Assembly: GCF_001641265.1 (NCBI RefSeq)
Contig: NW_020167534.1
Coordinates: 372,001-436,000, forward strand
Source of the DNA: Pseudogymnoascus destructans
Lineage: Eukaryota > Ascomycota > Leotiomycetes > Thelebolales > Thelebolaceae
Direction: 5' to 3'
Length of the DNA stretch: 64,000 nt
Below are positions 11,923-22,554 of the stretch, one piece after another (position 1 is the stretch's first letter; each line of letters starts with the position of its first letter). The position numbers and the translations under genes were made by a program. The notes under the pieces were generated by a model. It was given only the letters and a program-made list of their open reading frames with translations, was not told the origin of the DNA and searched no databases.

Positions 11923-14395
11923 CTATGCCTTGGCGGCGTTGGCCTTGGCCATGGTGTTCAAAGCGCTACCGTTCTTAAACCACTCGACTTGAGGAGTGTT
12001 GTAAGTGTGGGCAAGCTTGACCTCGAAGGTCTTGCCGTCCTTGGGGTGGACCCTCATGGTGAGGGGCTTGCCAACCTCGAGCTCAGTGCACAGAAGATCA
12101 ACCTAAGATGAACGGTTAGCAATTTATATTCCAATGATATCTGACTGTAACTGACCTTGTCCTCTGGCTCGATCTTGTTGTAATCCTCTGGGTTAGCGAA
12201 GGTAAGAGGAAGCATACCCTGCTTCTTCAAGTTGGTCTCGTGGATACGGGCGAACGACCTAGTGATAATAGCGAGTCCACCCAGGTGTCTAGGCTCAAGA
12301 GCAGCGTGTTCCCGAGAAGAGCCCTCTCCGTAGTTCCAGTCACCGATAACAACCCAAGGGATGTTCTTCGACTTGTAGTCTCTGGCGGTAGCTGGGACAG
12401 CATCCCACTCACCGGTGGTGTAGTTTTGGACCTTGTTGGCCTCGCCGTTGGCAGAGTTGATGGCACCGATAAGCATGTTGTTGGAGATGTTGTCGAGATG
12501 TCCACGGTACTTGAGCCAAGGACCAGCCATGGAGATGTGGTCAGTGGTGGTCTTGCCGTCGCACTTGATAAGAATTGGGAGGTTCTCAGCATCCTTTCCG
12601 TTCCAGGCCTTGAAAGGCTCGAGGAGCTGGAGACGGTCGCTGGTTGGCGAGACGGCAACGCTGACGCCGCTACGCTCAGCCGGTGGTGCCTGGTAGGTGT
12701 TCTGTCCTGGGTCGAAGCTTCCGCTCTCTGGAAGACCGTTGCCGGAGGGAGGTTTGAGGAGGAACTCCTTGCCATCCTTGCCAACAAGCTTGTCGGTGAG
12801 AGGGTTGAAGTGAAGGCTTCCGGCGATGGTCATGGCGACGACGAGATCGGGGGAAGTGACGAAGGCGTGGGTAGCGGGGTTGGCATCGTTACGTCCAGTG
12901 AAGTTACGGTTGTAGGATGAGATGATGGAGTTAGCCTCACCCTTCTTGACGTCCTTGCGGTCCCACTGGCCAATGCAGGGTCCGCAGGCGTTGGCAAGAA
13001 CCATGCCGCCGAACTCCTCCAAAGTGGCAAGCTGTCCATCACGCTCGATGGTGGCGCGGATCTGTTCGGAACCGGGGGTGACGGTGAACAGAGCCTTGGC
13101 CTTGATGCCGTGGTCGAGAGCGTCGCGAGCGATCGAGGCCGCGCGAGACATATCCTCGTAGGAAGAGTTGGTGCAAGAACCGATCAGACCAACCTTAAGC
13201 TCCTCGGGCCAGCCGTTGGCCTTGACAGCCTCGCTGAACTTGGAGATGGGGGTAGCCAAATCGGGGGTGAATGGGCCGTTGACGTGGGGCTCAAGCTCAG
13301 ACAGGTTGATCTCGATGAGCTGATCGTACTCGGCACCCTCATCCTCCCTCAGCTCCTTTGCGTAAGCACGGGAGAAGTCTCCGATATCCTTGCGCTTGGT
13401 GACGGAAAGGTAATCGTACATGCGGTCGTTGAAGGGGAACAGAGAGGTGGTGGCACCAATCTCGGCACCCATGTTACAGATGGTGGCCATACCGGTACAC
13501 GAGATACCGTTAACACCGGAGCCATGGTATTCGACAATGGCACCAGTTCCACCCTTGACGGTCAGAATTCCGGCAACCTTGAGAATAATGTCTGTAGCCA
13601 CGTATATTAGTAATTGTTCAAACAAAGAATTCGTACAAACTAACCCTTTGGCGAGGTCCATCCAGACATTTGACCAGTAAGCTTAACACCAATGACCTTA
13701 GGGGCCTTCAGCTCCCAAGGAAGGTTGGCCATGACATCAACGGCGTCAGCACCGCCGACACCGATGGCGCACATACCCAAACCACCGGCATTGGGTGTGT
13801 GGGAGTCGGTACCGATGAGAAGACCACCGGGGAAAGCGTAGTTCTCGAGGAGAATTTGGTGAATGATACCGGATCCTGGCTTCCAGAAACCAATGTTGTA
13901 CTTGGCGCAAGCGGTGGCAAGGAAGTCGTAGACCTCCTTGTTGATGCTGACGGCACGAGCCAGATCCTTGTCGCCGCCAATTTGGGCCTCAATAAGATGG
14001 TCGCAGTGGACGGTGGTAGGGTTGGCAACAGAGGGCATGCCCGCGGACATGAATTGGAGGATGGCCATCTGAGCAGTGGCATCCTGGCAAGCAACACGAT
14101 CCGGGCGCAGCCTCAAGTACGAGGAGCCACGCTCGATTTCCTGTCCGTGAGGATCATCCAAATGAGAGTAGAGGATCTTCTCGGCGTAGGTGAGAGGCCT
14201 GTTCAATCGTCCGCGGACAATGGCTAGGTTCTCAGACATCTTCTTGTAGTTGATGAAGTTGTTCTTCTCGTGGATGTTCTGGGTGACCTTCTGGTCAAGG
14301 CTCGCATCGCTGGCAGTTGCCATTGTGCGGCGCAGGCCATGCTGGATGACCGCCCGGCGTTGGGCGGCACCAAGAAGTTGTCTCGACGCCAGCAT
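11923..14395 (-). CDS. ACO1: Aconitate hydratase, mitochondrial
   Basis: Three exons (13645-14395, 12156-13591, 11923-12102) give 788 residues, the usual mitochondrial aconitase size. The start MLASRQLLGAAQRRAVIQHG is a basic presequence; in-frame ATG codons further upstream (14476) are not needed. Family blocks include DRVACQDATAQMAILQFMSA, GSGIIHQILLENYAFPGG, GLIGSCTNSSYEDMSRAA and NACGPCIGQWDR, which carry the [4Fe-4S] cysteines, and in the swivel domain NYGEGSSREHAALEPRHLGG. It isomerises citrate to isocitrate in the TCA cycle. Introns are 53 bp each, phases 1 and 0. The protein ends NTMAKANAAKA. Codon use is strongly C-biased, as for a highly expressed gene. Confidence 0.97.
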
Positions 14396-15413
14396 TGTGA
14401 GGTTGTCTGGAGTAGAGAGTGTGTTTGATGGAGAAAGGAAGAAAATGAGGGTGGAGAGCAGGAGAAGCCTTATCACGTAGGAAGCTCGGCTACTACGACT
14501 TTCGCCGAAGCCCAGCCGTTGCTGTTGATGATGTGGGTTTTACAGTGCGAGGGTGGGGAGGGATGACCAATGAGAGGAGGGCTATTAGCTTTTCCTCCAT
14601 GACGGGTACAATCTACACAGCCGTGTATTGGATGGACGGACAGGTCCTACGGAGTGTACATGGCATAAATGGATTAGTCAGCTCGAACTGCTTCTCGTGA
14701 AACGTGGGAGCAAATGACGTTTGTTGATTTGGGTCTGGAGACCACTCTGACTTTACCAGCGCGCAGATCTAACGACATCATAGCTAGTTTTGGCTCGAAG
14801 GGAAAATAAAAGGCGGTCCCGAGTATGCCGGGTGCAGGTTCCAATTGATCAATTGATGCATGCTGGATGCTGCATACAGCATACGTCTGATAAAATACCC
14901 TCCAATGTTTTGACTCCACACAAGTAGAACCAGAGAGAGAAATATTGCTGCCCAGAGGAATAATCATGTGAAAACGCTTTTCAATTATTGTGGGGCGGGC
15001 ATGCGACGACGAGCTGGAGACAACATAGTCTGTACTGTACGTACGTTACTTACTGTACTCTGTACTCCCACTCTATCCGGCGTGCCCGATAATTCCAGAA
15101 TGTCTCAAGCTTTTACCCTGCGCATGCACAGCCATTCCCTTCGGTCCCGGTGCTGCTTTGCTCACTCGCGGGGCATATTTTCATCCCTCGGCTTGAAGTG
15201 GGTTCCGGCAAAGGTGGGGCACGAAAAATGCAGTTTGGTCTGGAGACGTGGTGAGCCGCCTAATCGGGTTAGCCCAGAATATATCTCCAACCTTGTTCGA
15301 GTATAACGGATTTTTTTTGCGTCTGGAGACCAAGTCAGCAAATCATTACGATCACCAACACCACACGCGCACCGTGCAACCCCCGCAGAACCTCATCAGA
15401 CAAGGCAGCAATC
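14396..15413. other. Divergent promoter region, aconitase / BUD20, with repeated GTCTGGAGAC
   Basis: A 1018-bp spacer between divergent genes. The 10-mer GTCTGGAGAC occurs at 14733, 15238 and 15321, always on the + strand. An alternating GTAC-rich stretch lies near 15036-15065. No coding sequence recognised. Confidence 0.65.
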
Positions 15414-15939
15414 ATGGGTGTCGAGAACAAGAAGACCAGGACAAAGACGAGGAGGCACACGAGGTATATGACTTGCCCATCCCTCCAATACATGGACTAT
15501 TTTACTTGTGGTGCACTGTGATATACAGTGGAGTATCTATATTTGAAGGTATGCTAACCACCATGTTCTAATAGAGATCTCGACCAAATCAAGTCTGACA
15601 TGCTGTCGTCCAAGCATCTTTCACAATACCAAGCAACAAAAGCGACCGAGGATTTGCCAGGCCTGGGAGAGTTCTACTGCGTCGAATGTGCGAAATGGTT
15701 TGAGGGAGAGAACAGCCAGAGGACGCATTTGAAGGGCAAGAACCACAGGAGAAGGTATGGCAGACAATACAGCATCAACTGACAGTTTGCTGACAATCCA
15801 TAACAGAGTCAAGGCGCTAAAAGACGAGCCATACTCCCAAAAGGAAGCGGAAGCTGCAGTTGGGTTGCGAACAGACAATGGACCGCTACGATCGAATGTG
15901 AATAAGGCACAGACTATCGACGTTGAGATGGCAACATGA
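15414..15939 (+). CDS. BUD20: C2H2 zinc-finger ribosome biogenesis factor Bud20 (ZNF593 type)
   Basis: Three exons (15414-15463, 15575-15754, 15807-15939) give 120 residues. It starts MGVENKKTRTKTRRHTRDLD, the basic Bud20 N-terminus. The single C2H2 finger is FYCVECAKWFEGENSQRTHL followed by KGKNHRRRVK. Bud20 is a shuttling factor needed for export of pre-60S ribosomal subunits. Intron 1 is 111 bp and intron 2 is 52 bp. The C-terminus (LRSNVNKAQTIDVEMAT) is variable in the family. The gene is convergent with DAM1, with 177 bp between stops. Confidence 0.92.
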
Positions 15940-16116
15940 AGAACCGACCCCGCCATGTTTCGTACCCGGAAGCCGCCTTCCCATTGCGATAACAAACTCG
16001 ACGCCAGCATTTCCCGTTGAAAAGTCGAGCGGGCCCCACATATAGCGCTGCTCTGGATAAAAGTATGCCTTTATCGGAAATATTGTCTCTGGGGTATTTC
16101 TGGTATCTTGATAGTC

Positions 16117-16917
16117 CTACTTAAGGCTACTTCCTCGAGCCCTTGCCAAACCACTGCCACGAGCACCCCGGTACCCGCCTCTGGGAACGCCACCCCTCCC
16201 GGTTGATGATGCTCCACCACGACCAGGCGCGCCAGCTATCCTTGAGGCTGGAACAGGAGGGGTGTATTTTGGGGTCGCTTTCGATGATGTTGGAGGGTTG
16301 TCGACAAACGATGTGTCGGTAGTCCTAATTATCCACGTCGTTAGTTGTTGAATCTTTGAACAGTAGTTTAGATCATACATGAAAGTTGTTTCTCCGTCAA
16401 AATCGCCGCCCTGAAATCTTTCTGAGTTGGTCGATCGGTCTGTATGCTATTAATGGAAGTCTTCGTAAAGCGCAGTGATTCTTCTTACTCAGTTGTTCCG
16501 CTTGTTGGCGAGCTCGACGAAATGAATCCGCCACGGGGGCCTATTAAGTCAGCAACGTAGATAAGCCACTACCCCTCCATTCCTTACCTCTGGGAAATCC
16601 ACACAGAACGCATTCATATTCAGCCCGTAAAGGAAACTCGCAAAGCTTTCGCTAAATCGTGACAGACTCTCGTGCATCAACTGTAGATGCATAAAATTCG
16701 CTTCCAAATCCGCCATTGAATCCGACAACTCCGCAAATGCGGGCTCGAATACCTCTAGTGGCGCATCGGAATTGCCGCCAACACTCGACCTGCCGGATTC
16801 GCGGAAAGAGGATTTCGAGGAGGGGCGAAGAGGGGTCGTTGGGCGCGAGGTGGGACGACGTGTTCCTGAGCTGGAGCGCTTGATGCTGCTATCGAGCGGG
16901 CTTTTTGACGCCGGCAT
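16117..16917 (-). CDS. DAM1: DASH/DAM1 outer kinetochore complex subunit Dam1
   Basis: A reverse-strand gene with at least four exons. The N-terminus MPASKSPLDSSIKRSSSGTR is rich in Ser, Thr, Arg and Pro. The conserved Dam1 domain is EVFEPAFAELSDSMADLEAN, then FMHLQLMHESLSRFSESFAS and FLYGLNMNAFCVDFPEAPVA. A tail exon begins TTDTSFVDNPPT and ends in a Gly/Arg-rich stretch (RGGYRGARGSGLARARGSSLK, with RGG-like repeats). Dam1 is part of the ring-forming complex that couples kinetochores to microtubules and is a target of Aurora B. The RG-rich tail is longer than in yeast and resembles nucleic-acid-binding or methylated RGG regions; this is inference. Confidence 0.88.
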
Positions 16918-17446
16918 CTTTATCGCTGCTGCGCTCGGGACTTATATTACGCTCGTTTGGGGATTTGGAAATTCGGTGACGTGGTGTCGCTGATTCTATG
17001 CACTTGCGGTCTGTTTATAGTTGCCGTTTTGTTTGTTCTGGAACAAGACCAAATAAAACAAGACCAAAAACAAAACGCCATCGCGCGATACCGCGGCTAA
17101 CCTCCTCCAGATAAACGTCCCCACCAGATCGACACAACAGGGTAGTCCACCAGGCGTCATCAGGCTCTAAGATGGGAATCATGAAATCGAGAGAAACATG
17201 CTACCTATAGAAGCCTTATACACTGACTAGTTTCAAGAATTATTATAATACCTCACATTCGTTATTTTATTGCACAAGTCATGCCCTCGTGCGGCCATAC
17301 TGCCTACGTCGGACATTATTGGCATTGGGCAATTTGGCCCGCATTTGGGGCAGTTACAACGTCCCTCCAAGTTCCCCACGCAGTTTCCAGACCTGTGCAA
17401 CAGAACTTCTGACGGGAGGCCCTGAACAAAGTTCGCACCGTCCCCT
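16918..17446. other. Divergent promoter region, DAM1 / CSR1-like
   Basis: A 529-bp spacer between divergent genes. Contains an A-rich stretch (17040-17080) with the repeated sequence AACAAGACCA. If the CSR1-like start is further downstream, this region also includes its 5' UTR. No gene recognised. Confidence 0.55.
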
Positions 17447-19532
17447 ATGCCAGCTATATCGGACATTCTTGTACACGCAAGGGTACTCGATTGGAAATCA
17501 TCTCGTGATTCTGTTCGAAAACTGCGCCACCATCGCCAAGTCGTTCCTTGCGATTACACGCCCACAATCCCAACATTCCGGGGTGTCGCAACTCTCTCAT
17601 CCAAGAGACAATTGAGCTCCTGGCGGACACGTGAAAACGAATTACCCCTCATACCGATCTTCTCACAGTTGAAACAGCAGAAGCTGCCCTTGACCCTTAC
17701 AAGAGCCTTTTCTCATTCTCCTCGAAACGATAAACCGAAGTACTTCAGCCATTATCCACCTACTGGTATATACGCACGCAGACCAATTCAAAGCGCGGTC
17801 GGGACTTGGACAGCTGCTATATTGTTAGCTGCTATCAGTGGTTCAGTGTACTTCTTTACTGCCCGTCCGAAACACAGCGGTAAACTCGACATCGAATCGG
17901 GCGACCAGTTCCAGCAGTCTGAAGCACGCGACAACTCAGGTTCCACAAACTCCGCCGATATGGGAGAAACTAGCCAACCCGGGCATATAGGCAACTTGTC
18001 AGCGGAACAGGAGGAAAAGCTACAGCAATTATGGATTGCAACGCTGCAGGTATTCGGGGTTTTGGACAAGGAGCAGGCGAGGGCCCTGAGCACTGGTGTC
18101 AATGGTACTATTGTACCGGTGTTATCAAGGCAGTCGGCGCCAGCATCTGAACAGGGGAAGAAGAAGAAGCGTGGCTGGTTTGGAAAGAAGACCGAGTCGG
18201 AGGATACACCGGCTGTCAGTGGCGACGACAAGTATGGTCTGGCATTAAAGTTCCAGCATGCTCTAGAGAACGCACCACCAGAAGTTATTAAGCGTTCTTT
18301 CTGGAGCATGTTGAAACACGACCATCCGGATATGCTTCTACTCAGGTTTCTACGTGCAAGGAAATGGGATGTAGAAAAGGCCCTGGTTATGATGATCTCA
18401 ACCTTCCACTGGCGATCCGTGGAGATGCAGGTTGACGAAGATATTCTGGTTAACGGAGAAGAGGCAATGCTGATAGATTCAACGAGTGATGACCCAGTCA
18501 AGAAGAGGCGAGCTACAGATTTCCTGACGCAAATTAGAGCGGGTAAAAGCTTTTTGCATGGAGTGGACAATTTGGACAGGCCTATGTGCTTTATTAGAGC
18601 ACGTCTGCACCACGCAGGCGATCAGCTGGAAGAGGGTCTGGAGAGATATACCATCTATGTGATTGAAATTGCCCGATTCGTGGTTCAACCGCCTGCTGAA
18701 ACTGCTGTAAGTTCTACATTCCAATGCAGATTGTATTAACTAATATTATACAGTGTCTCGTTTTCGACATGAGTGGTTTCTCATTGGCGAATATGGTGAG
18801 TGCTCCACGCCAGTAAGCAATTGGATGCACTAACTTCGTTTATAGGATTATGCTCCAGTCAAGTTTATGATCAACTGTTTCGAAGCCAATTACCCAGAAA
18901 GCTTAGGAGTTATATTAATTCACAAGGCTCCATGGGTATTCCAAGGTACCCAACCTTTATTTTCATAATAAGTCAGCCTACTGACTCGCTACATAGGAAT
19001 CTGGAAGATTATTAAGGGCCTCCTGGACCCCGTTGTGGCCAGTAAGGTAAACTTTACGAATAGCACTGCCGATATGGAAGCTTTCATTCCGAAATCACGA
19101 ATCCTCAAGGAGATTGGAGGCGACGAAGACTGGGAAATGAAATACATTGAACCCGTCATTGGAGAGAACGACTTGATGAAGGACCTGGAAACGAAGAATA
19201 AGATCCAGTTCGAGAGGGACGCCATCGTTGTGGAATTCGAGAAAGCAACAATCGCATGGATCGAGAACAAAGCTAGCGAGGAAGCAAGGAAAAAGCGCGA
19301 GGACTTGAGAATTTCCCTGGAGAACAACTACTGGAAGCTCGACCCGTATATCCGTGCTCGGTCATTTTACGATCGTGCTGGATTGATTCAGCCGGAGGGC
19401 AAAATCGAATTCTACCCAACTGCCGCGAAGGAGACCGCGGTTCCGGGGACCGCTGTTGCTGAGACCAAGGAGGTGGCAGCTGCCCCTCCAGCTGCGGCGC
19501 CCAAGGAAACATCATCCGACGATATTGATTGA
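17447..19532 (+). CDS. CRAL-TRIO (Sec14-type) lipid-transfer protein, Csr1-like, with N-terminal membrane segment
   Basis: Four exons (17447-18706, 18754-18795, 18846-18945, 18997-19532) give 645 residues. The N-terminal 120 residues are basic and Ser/Arg-rich, followed by one hydrophobic helix (VGTWTAAILLAAISGSVYFF). The CRAL-TRIO N domain holds HPDMLLLRFLRARKWDVEKA. The lipid-binding fold has DNLDRPMCFIRARLHHAGDQ, CLVFDMSGFSLANMDYAPVK and NYPESLGVILIHKAPWVFQG. Sec14-like proteins exchange phosphatidylinositol or phosphatidylserine between membranes. The N-terminus looks like a mitochondrial presequence plus anchor, or a signal anchor, which yeast Sec14 and Csr1 lack. The ATG at 17447 is the first in frame; a later start inside the leader cannot be excluded. 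Confidence 0.85.
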
Positions 19533-19735
19533 ACATATTGCCGGATATATTAGAACCATATTCAAGGGCACCCATACGGGCCCTAGCGCCGATTCATGAA
19601 GCCGAGATTAGTAGCATACAAGGAAGCGCACATAAACTATAGCAATACATAGTCTGGGATTTACTTGAGCTTGTATTCGTTTGTATACGTATTGTGATTT
19701 CCTCTCTACCTGTATGCGCACTGTAGTTACCATTT

Positions 19736-20384
19736 CTACATCTTCGCTTGAACTTCCGCCAGGAGCTCCTTGAGCTTGTCCATGTTGGTCTTCTGCTGGG
19801 GCCATCCCACCGAAAGCCCTTCCTTAACGTTTGGCTTCGGGATCTATATAAATCTTCGTCAGTAATGCGGCTGGAGTGGAGTGACATCCCGCGTACCATG
19901 TGGAAATGAACCTATATATTCGTTAGCATAGCTCATACTTGTAACCGGATCTATCTTACATGATCAACTTCCTGGTGAGCAATTCTTCCGTTGTTCTGCA
20001 GAACATTGTAGTTCTCGGCGCCGGTAGCGTTGACAATCTTCTTCACAACGGGCTGTACGGGTCAGCAACTGGACTCAATCCCTCTGTGTTTCGGCCTACC
20101 AAGAGCTCAGAGAGCTGGTCGTCCGGGATATCCGTGAGCTTCGCGCCGTGAAACTTGGGAATCACGAGCTATACACAGTTAATAGAAGCTATTACGGGGG
20201 GCGTTGCGGGGTGTACAGCATGGCCGCGGCTGAGCGGATTGATGTCGAGGAAGGCAAAGACCTTGTCACTCTCAAACAGCTTCAAGGAAGGGATGTCCCC
20301 TACAGATAGTTAGCTCTAGCATCTTCGCGAAGAATCATATGATAAAATACCCTTGATGATCTTGCAGAAAATACAGGCTGACAT
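19736..20384 (-). CDS. HNT1: HIT-family nucleotide hydrolase (HINT type)
   Basis: A reverse-strand gene of seven short exons. It starts MSACIFCKIIKGDIPSLKLF and continues VFAFLDINPLSRGHALVIPK and NYNVLQNNGRIAHQEVDH. The histidine triad HVHFHMIPKP is split over three exons: one ends at the first His, a 15-nt micro-exon supplies VHFHM, and the last begins IPKPNVKEGL. It ends LAEVQAKM. The N-terminal CxxC is the HINT zinc site. HINT enzymes hydrolyse AMP-lysine and similar phosphoramidates. The 5' splice site after ATCATCAAG follows the usual GT, and all acceptors end in AG. Length is about 135 residues, normal for the family. Confidence 0.9.
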
Positions 20385-20642
20385 ATTTTTCTTTCTGGGT
20401 TGGTGAACTTGAGAAGTAATCTGATGCTCCTTGAGAGTTGTCCTAGTTTTATATAAGCTCAGAGAACAAGGGAACGGACGGAGCTGTTGCTGGCGCCTGC
20501 ATCGGGAACCCCGCCGCTGACACAGCGTCATGTTTGTGCGGGGGTTCACCAAGGGGCCCGTGCACGTGGCACAACCACTACTCGAGTATAGGGACCGCGT
20601 CCAAATTCCGTGAATCCATGATAGAACAACTTCCTTAAGTAC

Positions 20643-21672
20643 TACAGTTCTCACGCGATAAGTCGATATAATAATTCCTCTAGATAATATCGAGATATAC
20701 TGAATATCGAGTAATCAAACCATTACATAAGCCAAACGTCCAATGTGCCCTGAATGCCCTCATTTGCCCTTTTGACCACTAATTCCCTTTCTATACGCTC
20801 TAAAGAACGGAGCGTAACTGCCGGCTCCCTTATGCCACTATTCCCAGTTTCCGTAAATTCACTCAGAACTTGGAGGGCTTGTAGAACTGCCTGCGTAGAA
20901 TGAACCACCGGCAGTCTAAGCTCCTCCCCATCGTCATCATCTTGACCTTCATTAGGAGGCTGGATATATTGTTTCAATGACCTCTTATAGTACTATATCC
21001 CCCTCGCTATCTTGCATACCCTCTTGTATTGTCTCCTCCGCTGGGTTTAGAAAGTTTGAAAGGTCCATCGCATCGTGAATTCGGCCGTGCTGTTGTACTT
21101 GGTTGTAAAGGTCAGTAAGAGGCGGAATGTGCTCAAGAGGAAGTTGGATCAGGTTTTTGATGATTGTGCTTTTGCGGAAGCAGTTGTAGATAGTCGTATT
21201 TGAGACATCGTGATACCACGATCGGATGATCCAGCGAAGGGCAAGGTGTAAGTTAATAGTTTTAAGAGGATCTTCATTGTTGTCGAAGGCGTTTAGCATG
21301 AACGCAAGCCATTGTCGACGATAATGAGCTTTAAGGGAGGCAATAATGCCTTGATCAAGGGCCTGGAATCGACTGTCGAATGCGATGGCCGAAGGTTCTA
21401 AAGAACCAGTCGATAGAGGCTTTTTGCGAAGGCTTTGGTGACTGGTGAGCATACCAGTTTCAGAGTGCGCGACGCTGCTCAATCGTCATTGTAAACAGCT
21501 GATTTCGAGGCATCTTGGCCTATGTAATATCGGTATAAGACGATATCTGGTCAAATCAGTTCGATATCGAGTGTATCGTAGTTTTGGTGGGAAAATAAAG
21601 AATCCTATAAAAAATATCGAGTTAGCGTGAATATCGCCTAATCAAGTATCGACTTATCGCGTGAGAACTGTA
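20643..21672 (-). mobile_element. Pogo-class DNA transposon, internally deleted, with perfect 26-bp terminal inverted repeats
   Basis: The ends are inverted copies: TACAGTTCTCACGCGATAAG at 20643 and CTTATCGCGTGAGAACTGTA ending at 21672, extending to 26 identical bases. TA lies at both tips, the target site of this superfamily. The right part encodes, on the reverse strand, a helix-turn-helix N-terminus (TMTIEQRRAL, then SPKPSQKASIDWFF with one stop between). It is joined out of frame to the C-terminal part of a DDE transposase (SRFQALDQGIIASLKAHYRR). The DDE core is missing, so the copy is not autonomous. ATATCGAG occurs four times near the ends (20687, 20704, 21564, 21614). Confidence 0.9.
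20700..21530 (-). pseudogene. Deleted pogo transposase remnant
   Basis: Reverse-strand fragments of a pogo/Fot-type transposase: an N-terminal DNA-binding part at about 21380-21515 and a C-terminal part at 20985-21390 (165-codon open frame). A further frame at 20723-20977 (MKQYIQPPNEGQDDDDGEEL) is the probable acidic tail in another phase. The frame breaks at the deletion junction near 21385 and again near 20990. About 300 residues of catalytic core, with all the DDE acids, are absent compared with the usual transposase. Confidence 0.8.
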
Positions 21673-22554
21673 GAATGCAGTCAGCTACCTCCGAGACAAC
21701 AAACCTTTCGAAAAACTTCATTCCAGTAATGATATGAATATGCCGAAGCTATCATATAGCTGCAACCATCACGCTGTGCATTCAAGAGAGGTCCAGGTCA
21801 CATTTCCGCAGTCTGGAGACAGATCATTCGATTCCTAGCTATAGCCATGGTATAGTAAGAGCCCGGCTATACAACGGTAACACCTTTCATCTCTCATATC
21901 TCATTCTCTCAGTCAGAAGATTACCATATACCCCTGATCACCGCGGCAGCTGCCCAACGAGCAGGTATGAGGTCGAGAAACAAAGATCGGTCGAACTCTC
22001 CTTCAAGTTGATAACTTCTCGCAGGCAGCTCCAATCATGACGTTTCATATGCCGGTTCCACATCTCAGAACACGTCCAAGCTTTCTTCTAATTTCCACGC
22101 CGGTATCCTTCACTTCGTTGCTTTATCCCTGACGCTCGTTCTGCCCGCCGGCCGGCCCCTCATAAGACACTTACTTACAAATAATCCAGACAACATATGA
22201 GAACGTTCAATCGGCCTAGTGCTATGGTTTTCAGCTATTTGATTTGGGATTCGGGAACATGGCATAGTCTCTAATATAACTTTATGAGCACCTAGAGAGC
22301 TCTTTAGTCTACACTATAAGACAAGATTCCTACAGTTCTCCACATGAAAGCTGATAATATTGTTGTTATCGTCGCGTCGCCGCTGAGCCATTGGGGGGAT
22401 GATCGGATCATATGAAGTTCCGTTCCGATACGCGCTAGGGGGATTCTTGGATGAGCGATCGCGTCGCAAACCACAACGTCGTGAGAGCACGGTTTGGTCA
22501 CGGCGTAGTCGTAATACGTCCTCGTCCTCGTCCTCGTAAAAGAGAAAGAGAAAG
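21673..22554. other. Intergenic, RSC1/2 upstream
   Basis: An 882-bp spacer between the pogo element and the RSC gene. One further GTCTGGAGAC lies at 21811. A run of CTCGTC repeats at 22521-22536 lies just before the start. No gene recognised. Confidence 0.55.
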
